NCBI GenBank assembly: GCA_028292405.1
Contig: JAQGMJ010000070.1
Span: 1 to 64,000, forward strand
Length of the DNA stretch: 64,000 nucleotides
DNA from: Betaproteobacteria bacterium
GTDB taxonomy: Bacteria; Pseudomonadota; Gammaproteobacteria; Burkholderiales; JAEUOS01
Reading direction: 5' to 3'
The translations under genes were made by a program, and so were the position numbers. This document shows, piece after piece, positions 49,941-58,589 of the stretch. The notes beneath the pieces were generated by a model that searched no databases, was not told the origin of the DNA, and worked only from the letters and a program-made list of their open reading frames with translations. Each line of letters starts with the position of its first letter. Position 1 is the stretch's first letter.

Positions 49941-50890
49941 AGCGCGCGCTGTGCGCCGCCGCCCTGGCACTGGCGGCGGCAGCCACCCTGCCCGCGCAGG
50001 CGCAGGATTATCCGAACCGGCCGATCCGCTTTGTGCTGGGCCCCGCCCCCGACCTGCTGCCGCGCATCGTCGGCGAAAAGCTGCTGGTGAGCATGGGCCA
50101 GCCGGTGGTGATCGACCAGCGCCCGGGCGCCGGCGGCATTATCGCTACCGACACGGTGGCAAAGTCGCCGCCGGACGGCTATACGTGGCTGATGTCCACC
50201 GCCTCTTCGCTGATCACCGGCACCTTCACGCCGAATGTACCGTTCAACCAGGCGCGCGATGTCGAGCCGGTGATCTTGATGGCGAGCATTCCCTTTGTGC
50301 TGGTGATCAACCCGGACGTGCCAGCGAAGTCGGTGGGCGAACTGGTGGCGCTGGCGCGCGCGCAGCCGGGCAAACTCAACTACGCCTCCTCCGGCAACGG
50401 CGGCTCAGGTCACCTGGTGGGCGAGATGTTCAAGCACGCCGCGAAAATCGACATGCTGCACGTACCCTACAAAGGCGTGGCGCCCTCGGTCACCGACCTG
50501 ATGGGCGGCCAGGTGCAGGTGAGCTTCATCCCGGCGCAGGCGGCACTGCCGCAGGCGAAAATGGGCAAGCTGCGCGCGCTGGCCGTCACCAGCCTGGCAC
50601 GCTCGGTCTCCGCGCCGGAGTTGCCGACGGTGGCCGAGTCCGGCTACCCCGGTTTCGAGATGATCGGCTGGAACGGCCTGCACGTGCCGGCGAAAACGCC
50701 GCGCGCCATCATCGTAAAGATCAATGCCGAAATGGCCAAGGCACTGGCCCTGCCGGACGTGCGCGAGCGCATGGCGGTCGCCGGGCTGGAGCCCGCGCCT
50801 TCATCGGTGGAAGCCTTCGATGCCTTTGTGAAGCGCGACGTCGCGCGCTATACGCAGGTGATCCGCGACTCGAAGATCGTCTTCGAGTAA
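49937..50890 (+). CDS. Bug/TctC-type periplasmic substrate-binding protein (orphan)
   Basis: A 317-aa receptor with signal peptide ending AQAQ (about residue 23). Family marks VIDQRPGAGGIIATDTVAKS, YASSGNGGSGHL and VPYKGVAPSVTDLMGGQV. The ATG overlaps the stop of the hydrolase gene, so the ligand may be the hydrolase's substrate or product. No tctAB genes nearby. Open frame upstream is shadow of the hydrolase. Confidence 0.9.
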   Translation: MKRALCAAALALAAAATLPAQAQDYPNRPIRFVLGPAPDLLPRIVGEKLLVSMGQPVVIDQRPGAGGIIATDTVAKSPPDGYTWLMSTASSLITGTFTPNVPFNQARDVEPVILMASIPFVLVINPDVPAKSVGELVALARAQPGKLNYASSGNGGSGHLVGEMFKHAAKIDMLHVPYKGVAPSVTDLMGGQVQVSFIPAQAALPQAKMGKLRALAVTSLARSVSAPELPTVAESGYPGFEMIGWNGLHVPAKTPRAIIVKINAEMAKALALPDVRERMAVAGLEPAPSSVEAFDAFVKRDVARYTQVIRDSKIVFE

Positions 50891-50920
50891 GCAGCAACGC
50901 GCGGCTGCCGCGCGCCTTTC

Positions 50921-52525
50921 TTAAGCCGCGATGCCCTGCGAGGACAGGTATTCGTCGTAGGTGCCGGAGAAGTCGGTGATGCTGCCGCCCTCCTTGATTT
51001 CGATGATGCGGTTGGCCAGGCCGTTGACGAACTCGCGGTCGTGGGAGACGAAGATCATCGTGCCGGGGTACTTCTCCAGGCCGATCTGCAGCGACTCGAT
51101 CGACTCCATGTCCATGTGGTTGGTCGGCTCATCGAGCAGCAGCACGTTGGAGCGGCCCAGCATCAGCTTGCCGTAGAGCATGCGGTTTTTCTCGCCGCCG
51201 GAAAGCACCTTCACGGTCTTTTTCAGGTCGTCGCCGGAGAACAGCAGGCGGCCGAGGGTGCTGCGCACGATCTGGTCGTCGTCGCTGGCGGACTTCCAGT
51301 AGCTCATCCAGGTGGCGAGGTCCAGGTCTTGCGCGAACTCGGCCTGCGGGTCTTGCGGCATGTAGCCGACCTTGGCGTTCTCGGCCCACTTGACGCGGCC
51401 CTTGGAGGGCTGCAGGTCGCCGGCGAACAGGCGCATCAGCGTGGTCTTGCCGACGCCGTTGGCGCCGATGATGGCGACGCGCTCGCCGGCTTCGATATTG
51501 AAGGTGAGCTTGTCGACCACCGGTGCCGGCGCGCCGGGGTAGGTGAAGGAAAGGCCGTCGACTTCTATCGCCAGACGGTAGAGTTTTTTCTCTTCCTCGA
51601 AGCGGATAAAGGGATTTTGGCGCGAGGAAGGCTTCATGTCCTCAACCTTGATCTTTTCGATCTGCTTGGCGCGCGAGGTAGCCTGGCGCGCCTTCGACTT
51701 GTTGGCCGAGAAGCGGCGCACGAAGTCCTGCAGGTCGGCGATGCGGTCCTTCGCCTTGGTGTTGGCTGCCGTCACCAGGGCGCGCGCCTGGGTCGAGGCC
51801 AGCATGTAGTCGTCGTAGTTGCCGGGGTAGACGGTCAGCTTGCCGTAGTCCAGATCGGCCATGTGGGTGCACACCTGGTTCAAAAAGTGGCGGTCGTGGC
51901 TGATGATCACCATGGTGCTGTCGTAGGCGTTGAGCACGTCTTCCAGCCAGCGGATGGAGTTGATGTCCAGGTTGTTGGTCGGCTCGTCGAGCAGCAGCAC
52001 GTCCGGCTTGGAGAACAGGGCCTGGGCCAGCAGCACGCGCAGCTTCCAGCCGGGGGCGACTTCGCGCATTGGGCCGTTGTGGAATTTTTCTTCCACGCCG
52101 GCGCCCGACAACAAGGCAGCGGCGCGTGCCTCGGCTTCGTAGCCGCCGTACTCGGCGTACTTGGATTCGAGGTCCGCCGCTTTCATGTAGTCGTCGTCGG
52201 TGGCGTCCGGATTGGCGTAGATGGCGTCGCGGTCTTTCATCGCCTGCCACATTTCCACGTGGCCCTGCATCACCACGTCGAGCACGCGCTCGTCTTCATA
52301 GGCGAACTGGTTCTGGTTCAGCTTGCCCAGGCGCATGCCGGAAGCCAGCATCACTTCGCCGCCGGAGGGTTCGAGGTCGCGACCGAGGATTTTCATCAGC
52401 GTGGACTTGCCGCAGCCATTGGCGCCGATCAGGCCATAACGATTGCCGTCGACGAACTTGACGCTGACGTTTTCGAATAGCGGCTTGGCGCCGAACTGGA
52501 TGCTGATGTTGGCGGTGGAAAGCAT
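50921..52525 (-). CDS. ybiT: ABC-F ATPase, YbiT type
   Basis: A 534-aa tandem-ABC protein acting on ribosomes. Domain 1 Walker [10 protein letters not shown] with the divergent signature [15 protein letters not shown] typical of YbiT, and Walker [12 protein letters not shown]. The linker is around [20 protein letters not shown]. Domain 2 Walker [10 protein letters not shown], signature [20 protein letters not shown]. Length and motifs match YbiT. Stands alone; convergent with the Bug receptor gene. Confidence 0.93.
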   Translation of the reverse strand: MLSTANISIQFGAKPLFENVSVKFVDGNRYGLIGANGCGKSTLMKILGRDLEPSGGEVMLASGMRLGKLNQNQFAYEDERVLDVVMQGHVEMWQAMKDRDAIYANPDATDDDYMKAADLESKYAEYGGYEAEARAAALLSGAGVEEKFHNGPMREVAPGWKLRVLLAQALFSKPDVLLLDEPTNNLDINSIRWLEDVLNAYDSTMVIISHDRHFLNQVCTHMADLDYGKLTVYPGNYDDYMLASTQARALVTAANTKAKDRIADLQDFVRRFSANKSKARQATSRAKQIEKIKVEDMKPSSRQNPFIRFEEEKKLYRLAIEVDGLSFTYPGAPAPVVDKLTFNIEAGERVAIIGANGVGKTTLMRLFAGDLQPSKGRVKWAENAKVGYMPQDPQAEFAQDLDLATWMSYWKSASDDDQIVRSTLGRLLFSGDDLKKTVKVLSGGEKNRMLYGKLMLGRSNVLLLDEPTNHMDMESIESLQIGLEKYPGTMIFVSHDREFVNGLANRIIEIKEGGSITDFSGTYDEYLSSQGIAA

Positions 52526-52821
52526 GGGAACAGGAAAACCTTAATCGAGATCAAACCAAAAGCTGCGCCCGGATCCGGTGCATTTCAAGCGCTGGAGCGA
52601 TTTAAAACACCTAAAAACGCAAGGCGGGAGGGTGCCGGGCGCGGGTTTCAAGCGGGCAGCCACGGACGGGACCGCAGCATCGCGATGTTAACGGAAATAG
52701 GCCCTTTTCGCCCCTGTTTTCGGCAACTTTTCCGTCCTTGCCGGGCAAAAACGTGAATCAGGCGCGGCCCATCAGGCCAAGGTTGCTGCTGCCGGGCCGA
52801 TGCCTGCCTGCTGCCCAAAAA
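52526..52821. other. Intergenic region upstream of ybiT, no gene seen
   Basis: About 296 bp without a credible ORF. It contains the promoter region of ybiT and short C/T-rich stretches (about 52700-52735). No clear promoter boxes or hairpin terminator. Confidence 0.4.
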
Positions 52822-53373
52822 TCAGCCCCTGCTGCCGCTGATTTCGCGGTCCGGCGCCAGGGTGCTGTCGCCCTCGCCGATGGAGCGCTGCATGTAGACG
52901 CTGTCGACCCAGCGGCCGAACTTGAAGCCGACAGCTTTCATCACGCCGATCAGCGTGAACCCGCAAGCGGTGTGCAGCTTGATCGATGCTTCGTTGGCGC
53001 TGTCGCCGATGACGGCGATCAGCTGGCGCGCGCCGGCCTTTTCGCAGGCCTCGACCAGCGCATTCATCAACAGCCTGCCGATGCCGCGCCGGTTATAGTC
53101 CTTGTGGATGTAGACCGAATTTTCCAGCGTATGGCGATAAGCCGGGCGCGCGCGGTACAGGCTGGCGTAGGCATAGCCCACCACCTTGCCGTCGTACTCG
53201 GCCACCAGGTAGGGAAAATTCTTGCCGATCACATCGGCGCGGCGCTTGGCGATCTCGTCGACGGAAGGCGCCAGCAACTCGAACGAAGCCAGGCCGTTGA
53301 GCACGTGGTGGCCGTAGATTTCGGCGATGGCGGCGACATCGCCGGCTTTGGAGGGTCGTATGGTAGGTGGCAT
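52822..53373 (-). CDS. GNAT N-acetyltransferase (Pat/bar-like)
   Basis: A 183-aa GNAT enzyme. The N-terminus MPPTIRPSKAGDVAAIAEIY, the acetyl-CoA loop RRGIGRLLMNALVEAC and the late motif LHTACGFTLIGVMKAVGFKFGRW match the phosphinothricin/methionine-sulfone acetyltransferase group. The last 20 residues are polar and probably disordered. Substrate likely an amino acid analogue. Monocistronic as far as seen. Confidence 0.88.
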   Translation of the reverse strand: MPPTIRPSKAGDVAAIAEIYGHHVLNGLASFELLAPSVDEIAKRRADVIGKNFPYLVAEYDGKVVGYAYASLYRARPAYRHTLENSVYIHKDYNRRGIGRLLMNALVEACEKAGARQLIAVIGDSANEASIKLHTACGFTLIGVMKAVGFKFGRWVDSVYMQRSIGEGDSTLAPDREISGSRG

Positions 53374-53564
53374 TGATCAGACCTAACGCTTGGCAGCCCC
53401 AATCGTTGTCATCGTGCCGCTTATGCAGTGCTTAATCAACATAAACAGCCGAAAACCGCCGGGATGTTGCGTCCTTGCCACCGAACGCTGGGCAAACACG
53501 GGCGAATACGGACGGAAATCCCCGAAAAGGGGCACGGCGACACGCAGCGGAATGCCGCCGGCGC

Positions 53565-54767
53565 TCAGGTTTCCCCCAGGCCCATCGCCGCGCGGACGTC
53601 GCGCATGGTCTCGTCGGCCAGCTTGCCGGCCTTTTCGCAGCCGTCCTCAAGGATGTTTTTCACCAGGGTCGGGTCATCGAGATACTTTTGCGCGCGCTCG
53701 AACATCGGCGCCTGCTCGCGGATCACCCCGTCGATGACCGGCTGCTTGCATTCCAGGCAGCCAATGCCGGCGGTAGTACAGCCCTGGCGCGCCCAGGCGC
53801 GGGTGGCCTCGTCCGAATATACCTGGTGCAACTGCCACACAGGGCACTTGTCGGGATTGCCCGGGTCATGGCGGCGCACCCGCGCCGGATCGGTCGGCAT
53901 GGTGCGGATTTTCTTTTCCACGCTCTTCGGGTCTTCGCGCAGCGCAATGGTGTTGCCGTAGGACTTGGACATTTTCTGCCCGTCCAGGCCCGGCATGCGC
54001 GAAGCCTCGGTCAACAGCGCCTTGGGCTCGACCAGGATGATCTTGCCGCCGCCCTCGAGATAGCCGAACAGGCGCTCGCGGTCGCCCATCGAAAGATTCT
54101 GCGCCTCGGCCAGCAGCGCGCGCCCGGCCTCGAGCGCATCGGCCGCGCCCTGCTCCTGGTACTTGACGCGCAATTCGGTATAGAGCTTGGCGCGCTTGCT
54201 GCCGAGCTTTTTCACCGCGTCCTGCGCCTTTTGCTCGTAGCCCGGCTCCTTGCCGTAAAGGTGATTGAAGCGCCGCGCCACCTCGCGGGTGAACTCGACG
54301 TGGGGCACCTGGTCTTCACCCACCGGCACGTGCTCGGCGCGGTAGATCAGGATGTCGGCCGCCTGCAGCAGCGGGTAGCCGAGAAAGCCGTAAGTCGTCA
54401 GGTCTTTCTCGGAAAGCCTCTCCTGCTGGTCCTTGTAAGTCGGCACGCGCTCCAGCCAGGAGAGCGGCGCCATCATCGACAGCAGCAGGTGCAGCTCGGC
54501 GTGCTGCGGCACCCGGCTCTGCACGAACAGCGTTGACTGCGACGGGTCTACTCCCGACGCCAGCCAGTCGATCACCATCTCGTGGGTGTTGGCGCCGATC
54601 ACCTGCACGTCATCGTAGTGCGTGGTCAGGGCGTGCCAGTCGGCGACGAAAAACAGGCAGGGGAATTCGTTCTGCAGCCTGATCCAGTTTTTCAGCACCC
54701 CGTGGTAATGGCCCAGATGCAGGGCGCCAGTGGGGCGCATGCCGGAAAGTACGCGTTCGGCGAACAT
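53565..54767 (-). CDS. trpS: Tryptophanyl-tRNA synthetase
   Basis: A 400-aa class I aminoacyl-tRNA synthetase charging tRNA-Trp. HIGH-type GALHLGH (14-20) and KMSKS (265-269). Longer than the usual 330-340 aa because of an insert at about 170-245. Four cysteines (C308, C330, C337, C340) form C-x21-C-x6-C-x2-C near the anticodon region, almost identical to the 4Fe-4S motif known from Thermotoga TrpRS. Last gene of the hydrolase-yciV-yciO-trpS run. Confidence 0.96.
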   Translation of the reverse strand: MFAERVLSGMRPTGALHLGHYHGVLKNWIRLQNEFPCLFFVADWHALTTHYDDVQVIGANTHEMVIDWLASGVDPSQSTLFVQSRVPQHAELHLLLSMMAPLSWLERVPTYKDQQERLSEKDLTTYGFLGYPLLQAADILIYRAEHVPVGEDQVPHVEFTREVARRFNHLYGKEPGYEQKAQDAVKKLGSKRAKLYTELRVKYQEQGAADALEAGRALLAEAQNLSMGDRERLFGYLEGGGKIILVEPKALLTEASRMPGLDGQKMSKSYGNTIALREDPKSVEKKIRTMPTDPARVRRHDPGNPDKCPVWQLHQVYSDEATRAWARQGCTTAGIGCLECKQPVIDGVIREQAPMFERAQKYLDDPTLVKNILEDGCEKAGKLADETMRDVRAAMGLGET

Positions 54768-54907
54768 AGTTTCTTCAATCGCCGCTGCTGTCGGCGGCGC
54801 AAAAAGGCTGAGTCGAAAAGCGCGGCGATTCAGCGCGCCGCGTCTTGCTAGGAGGGGCGAATTCTACCAAATCGCCCCGCGGTCACACCTGCCGGGTGCC
54901 CGCCCCT

Positions 54908-55540
54908 TCAGTCCGCTGACAGGCCCAGGGGTTCCAGCGCACCTGCGCCGGCGCGGATCAGCGCGGGCGCAGGGCCGGTCAAGTCGACCACGGTGGTGGG
55001 CGTCAGGCCGCAGGCGCCGCCGTCGATGATCAGGTCCACCAGCTTTTCCAGGCGCGCGCGGATTTCCTCGGCGTCGTTCAGCGGGTCGTCGAGGTCGGGC
55101 AGCAGCAGGGTGGTGGAAAGCATCGGCTCGCCCAGTTCTTCGAGCAGGCATTGCGCCACCACGTGCTCCGGCACGCGCAGGCCGATGGTGCGGCGGCGCG
55201 GGTGCGCCAGGCGGCGCGGCACTTCGCGGCTGGCTTCGAGCAGGAAGGTGTAAGGCCCGGGCGTGGCGCTTTTCAGCAGGCGGTATTGCGCGTTGTCCAC
55301 CTTGGCGAAATTGGCAATCTCGGAAAGGTCGCGGCACACCAGGGTGAAGTGATGATTGTCATCCACCTGGCGGATGCGCCGCAGGCGCTCGGCCGCATCC
55401 TTGTCGCCGATGTGGCAGCCGAGCGCGTAACAGGAGTCGGTGGGGTAGACGATAACGCCGCCGCCGCGCACGATTTCCGCCGCCTGCTTGATCAGGCGCG
55501 GCTGCGGATTCACCGGGTGGATGGAAAAGAATTGGCTCAT
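54908..55540 (-). CDS. yciO: YciO, Sua5/YrdC-family protein
   Basis: A 210-aa YrdC-fold protein. The start MSQFFSIHPVNPQPRLI and IVYPTDSCYALGCHIGDK closely follow E. coli YciO. The family binds ATP and threonine; TsaC/Sua5 makes threonylcarbamoyl-AMP for tRNA t6A, and YciO is a paralogue with weaker or uncertain activity. Gene order next to yciV is conserved with E. coli. Confidence 0.9.
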   Translation of the reverse strand: MSQFFSIHPVNPQPRLIKQAAEIVRGGGVIVYPTDSCYALGCHIGDKDAAERLRRIRQVDDNHHFTLVCRDLSEIANFAKVDNAQYRLLKSATPGPYTFLLEASREVPRRLAHPRRRTIGLRVPEHVVAQCLLEELGEPMLSTTLLLPDLDDPLNDAEEIRARLEKLVDLIIDGGACGLTPTTVVDLTGPAPALIRAGAGALEPLGLSAD

Positions 55541-55602
55541 GGTGCGGCCGGGAGTCTACGACTTACCGGCATGTCCTTGTTGTTCTTTTTTGACCTTGCT
55601 TC

Positions 55603-56448
55603 CTACCAATCGTGCCAGACCGGCGTGAGATCGGAAGGCAAGGGAGGAAGCTGGCCCGGCTCGATCCGGCTTTCGCCGGGGCCGTGATAGTCCGAGCCGC
55701 GCGAAGCCATGAAATCGTAGCAGCGCGCCACTTCGGCGAAATGGTTGTATTGCTCGACGGTGTGGCTGCCGGTCATCACCTCGATGGCCGCGCCGCCCAG
55801 GTCCTTGAACTCGTCGAAGAACTGCCCCAGTTGCTGGCCGCCGAGCCTGTAGCGGCCCGGGTGCGCGACCACGGCAACACCGCCGGCGCCGCGTATCCAT
55901 TCCATCGCCTCCGGCAGGGTGGCCCACTGGTGCACCACATAGCCCGGCTTGCCTTCGGTGAGGAAATTACCGAACACCTGATGCGTGTTGCGCGCCTTGC
56001 CGGCTTCAACCAGAAAGCGCGCGAAGTGGCTGCGCGACAGCAGTTCCGGATTGATGGCGTACTTCTTCGCGCCTTCCAGCGCGCCGGGAATGCCGGCAAT
56101 CTCGAGGTCGCGCGCCATACGTTCAGCGCGCTCGTCGCGGCCAGAGCGGATTTGTTTCAGGCCTGCCTGCAACGCGGCATTGGCCGGGTCAATCTGCAGG
56201 CCCACCATGTGGATGGTGGTGCCCTTGTCCGCGGGCTGCGCCCGCCAGGTGACGGAGATTTCGACGCCGTCGACAAAGCGCATGCCCATCCCTTCGGCGG
56301 CGGCGCGCGCGGCGGCCAGGCCCTTGGTCTCGTCGTGGTCGGTCAGCGCCCAGATGTCGACCCCGCCATCGCGCGCGCGCGCGGCCACCTCTTCCGAGGT
56401 CAGCAGGCCGTCGGAGGCGATGGAGTGGGAATGCAGGTCGACGTTCAT
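55603..56448 (-). CDS. yciV: PHP-domain RNase AM / 3',5'-nucleotidase (YciV/TrpH)
   Basis: A 281-aa PHP metallohydrolase. Metal ligands lie in DLHSHSIASDG and LTDHDE, VVAHPGRY supplies another, and GSDYHGP closes the site. Relatives cleave 3',5'-bisphosphonucleotides and trim rRNA 5' ends. It lies 16 bp after the alpha/beta-hydrolase gene and 62 bp before yciO, in one transcript. Confidence 0.92.
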   Translation of the reverse strand: MNVDLHSHSIASDGLLTSEEVAARARDGGVDIWALTDHDETKGLAAARAAAEGMGMRFVDGVEISVTWRAQPADKGTTIHMVGLQIDPANAALQAGLKQIRSGRDERAERMARDLEIAGIPGALEGAKKYAINPELLSRSHFARFLVEAGKARNTHQVFGNFLTEGKPGYVVHQWATLPEAMEWIRGAGGVAVVAHPGRYRLGGQQLGQFFDEFKDLGGAAIEVMTGSHTVEQYNHFAEVARCYDFMASRGSDYHGPGESRIEPGQLPPLPSDLTPVWHDW

Positions 56449-56464
56449 GGTTTACCGCTTTGCG

Positions 56465-57328
56465 CTAGCGCGCGAGAAATTCCTCGATCAGGGCGGCCAG
56501 CTCTTCAGGCTGGTCGTGATGCATCATGTGGCCGGCGTCCGCCATCACTGCCGCGGTGAGATGGCGGAAATGCGTCAGGCGCTGGCGCGCCTCGTCTTCG
56601 CCTATCCACTTTTTCACCAAGTCGGAATGCGCGGCCGTCACCATTAATGTGGGGGCGGTAATCGCATTCCAACAGGCCTGCGCCTCATCGAGGTTGTATA
56701 GCGTGGCGCTGGCGATTTTATGCGCCGGGTCGGCCAGCAGCACCACTTGGCCATCGCGCTCCTCGCCCCAGTGGCGGGCGAGGAAATCGGCCCGCACTTC
56801 GGTCAGGCGCCGATTGTTCTTGCGCAGGCGCGCCGCCAGTTCGGCAAAGTCCTTGTAAGGTTTGAGCCCGGGCGGGTCGGCGAGTTCCGCCAGAAAGCGG
56901 CGATAGCGCTCGGGCGCCTGTTCCGGTTTGGTCCGCGGCAGGCCCAGGCCTTCGAGGTTGATCAGGCGCTTGACGCGCTCCGGCCGCACGCCGGCGTACA
57001 GGCCCACGACATTGCCGCCCAGGCTGTGGCCCAGCAGGTTCACCGGTGCATCCGGCGAATAATGGGTCAGCAGCGCATCGAGGTCGGCCAGGTATTCCGG
57101 AAACCAGTAGACATCGGCGCGGGTATTGCCGCTGTGGCCGTAGCCGCGCCAGTCCGGCGCGATCACGCACCAGTCGCCCTTCAACTCGTCGACCAGGAAC
57201 TGGAACGAGGCCGAGACGTCCATCCAGCCGTGCAGCATGAACAGTTGCGGCGCGGCCGGATTCCCCCACAGGCGCACATGGTATTGCAGCCCGCGGATGG
57301 GCAGGGTTTCGCTACGGCTTTGGCGCAT
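56465..57328 (-). CDS. Alpha/beta-hydrolase (serine)
   Basis: A 287-aa hydrolase: FMLHGWMDVSASF (oxyanion region), nucleophile elbow LLGHSLGGNV, acid in TAAHSDLV, and the histidine in ADAGHMMHHDQPE. Complete catalytic triad. First gene of the run leading to trpS. A TATAAT-like -10 (plus-strand ATTATA at 57387-57392) lies upstream without a good -35. Confidence 0.9.
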   Translation of the reverse strand: MRQSRSETLPIRGLQYHVRLWGNPAAPQLFMLHGWMDVSASFQFLVDELKGDWCVIAPDWRGYGHSGNTRADVYWFPEYLADLDALLTHYSPDAPVNLLGHSLGGNVVGLYAGVRPERVKRLINLEGLGLPRTKPEQAPERYRRFLAELADPPGLKPYKDFAELAARLRKNNRRLTEVRADFLARHWGEERDGQVVLLADPAHKIASATLYNLDEAQACWNAITAPTLMVTAAHSDLVKKWIGEDEARQRLTHFRHLTAAVMADAGHMMHHDQPEELAALIEEFLAR

Positions 57329-57386
57329 GACAAAGAAAAACGCCCCGGCAGGCAGGGGCGCCAGGTCGAAGAATCGTACAAGGACG

Positions 57387-57392
57387 ATTATA
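57387..57392 (-). promoter_or_regulatory. Possible -10 box for the hydrolase-yciV-yciO-trpS run
   Basis: Perfect TATAAT on the minus strand about 60 nt before the hydrolase ATG. No recognisable -35 element at 16-18 bp, so it may need an activator. Confidence 0.4.
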
Positions 57393-57427
57393 AGCCAGGG
57401 GCTTCCCCGGCCTTGCGGCGCTTCAGG

Positions 57428-58102
57428 CTAGAAGCGGAAGTTCAGGTTGGCCGACCAGACTTGGTTTTTCACCACGCTGCTCTGTTCTGCGGAGTAGGCG
57501 ATGCCCCCGGAAAAGTCGCGCTTGGCGAAAAAGTCCACCCCCAGGCGCGGAATCCAGGCACCGCTGCCGATCCCTTGCAGGGCCGGACTGCCCGAGTGGC
57601 CGAGGTCGGAAGCCAGGGTCAGCGAGGCATAGGGCATGAAACCGTCGAACCAGTAGCCGTAGCGCGCGGTGGCGGCGGCCTGACTCCAGTTGCTGCGATA
57701 GTCAGGCAGGGTGTACGGCACGCCGCCGCTCAGCCGGTCCACCCCCTGGTTGAGGGAAAAACGGGTGGCGAACTGCGAGCGCCCGAACCAGTAGGAACCG
57801 TTCAGGTCGGCGCCGGCATAGTTGCGGTCCAGGCCGTCGCGCGAAGTTTGCGCCAGCGAACCGGGCGCGGCAATGCCGCGGGCGGCGCCGGCATTCGCGC
57901 TCAGGGACCAGTTATTGCCCAGGGGCAGCCCGGAGAGGGTGCCGGGCGGGGGCGGGGGGTTGGCGGCCAGGCTCTTGGCGGCGGCGCAGTTGGCCGAGGC
58001 GACGGTGCCGGGCATCCAGGCGGAGCAGTTTTGCGCGCGCACCTCACCCGCCGCCAGCGTGAGCGTAGCACTCAGCAAGAAGACGTAGAGCCGCGACAGC
58101 AT
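57428..58102 (-). CDS. Outer membrane beta-barrel protein
   Basis: A 224-aa protein with a signal peptide (about 1-23, EVRAQ) and alternating hydrophobic strands such as NYAGADLNGSYWFG and ARYGYWFDGFMPYASLTLA. A C-terminal NLNFRF ends in Phe as BAM substrates do. Two cysteines near the mature N-terminus may form a disulfide, and a Pro-rich stretch follows. Resembles the barrel of small autotransporters but has no passenger. ATG at 58102 preferred over the longer frame. Confidence 0.75.
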   Translation of the reverse strand: MLSRLYVFLLSATLTLAAGEVRAQNCSAWMPGTVASANCAAAKSLAANPPPPPGTLSGLPLGNNWSLSANAGAARGIAAPGSLAQTSRDGLDRNYAGADLNGSYWFGRSQFATRFSLNQGVDRLSGGVPYTLPDYRSNWSQAAATARYGYWFDGFMPYASLTLASDLGHSGSPALQGIGSGAWIPRLGVDFFAKRDFSGGIAYSAEQSSVVKNQVWSANLNFRF

Positions 58103-58284
58103 TGCAATTTCCCCGGTAACGGTGCTTGCATGTGCCTGTTTCCACAATGAAAAAGCACACCACCGCTAGGGCGGATGATAGCAGGCGTTAGTGCCAAAAG
58201 CCAGTGCGCGGGGCGCCACTTAACAGCTTTTAACAGCCACCGTTGCGGCCGGCCCACAGGGGGCGGCGCGGTTGACCCAGAGCT

Positions 58285-58557
58285 CTAGCGCGGCTGCACC
58301 TGGGTGCCGTCGGCGGGGCCGGTGTTGCCGGCTTTGGGTACCACCGCCGGATGGCTGTCGGGATTGGCGAACCAGCCAACGTCGGAATAGCCGCCGCCGC
58401 TCTTCATCCGGCCGCCGCCGTCGTCCATCAGGATGGGCATCAAAAAAATGCCGTTGAGGGCATTCAACGCGCCGCCGGACACCGGAATTGCCACCGAGCA
58501 GCCGTTAAGCGCCAGCGCCAGGCTGCAGACAAGCAAACGCGAGAGTGGGCGTATCAT
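58285..58557 (-). CDS. Small lipoprotein, hypothetical
   Basis: A 90-aa protein with a lipoprotein signal: LALALNGC, lipidated Cys at residue 20 when started at ATG 58557. The mature part is Gly- and Pro-rich with a hydrophobic SGGALNALNGIFLMPIL. No family recognised. Divergent from the acyl-CoA synthetase gene with only 32 bp between starts. Confidence 0.7.
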   Translation of the reverse strand: MIRPLSRLLVCSLALALNGCSVAIPVSGGALNALNGIFLMPILMDDGGGRMKSGGGYSDVGWFANPDSHPAVVPKAGNTGPADGTQVQPR

Positions 58558-58589
58558 TTCCGCAAAAGCAGTCAATAGGAGGAGACCAG

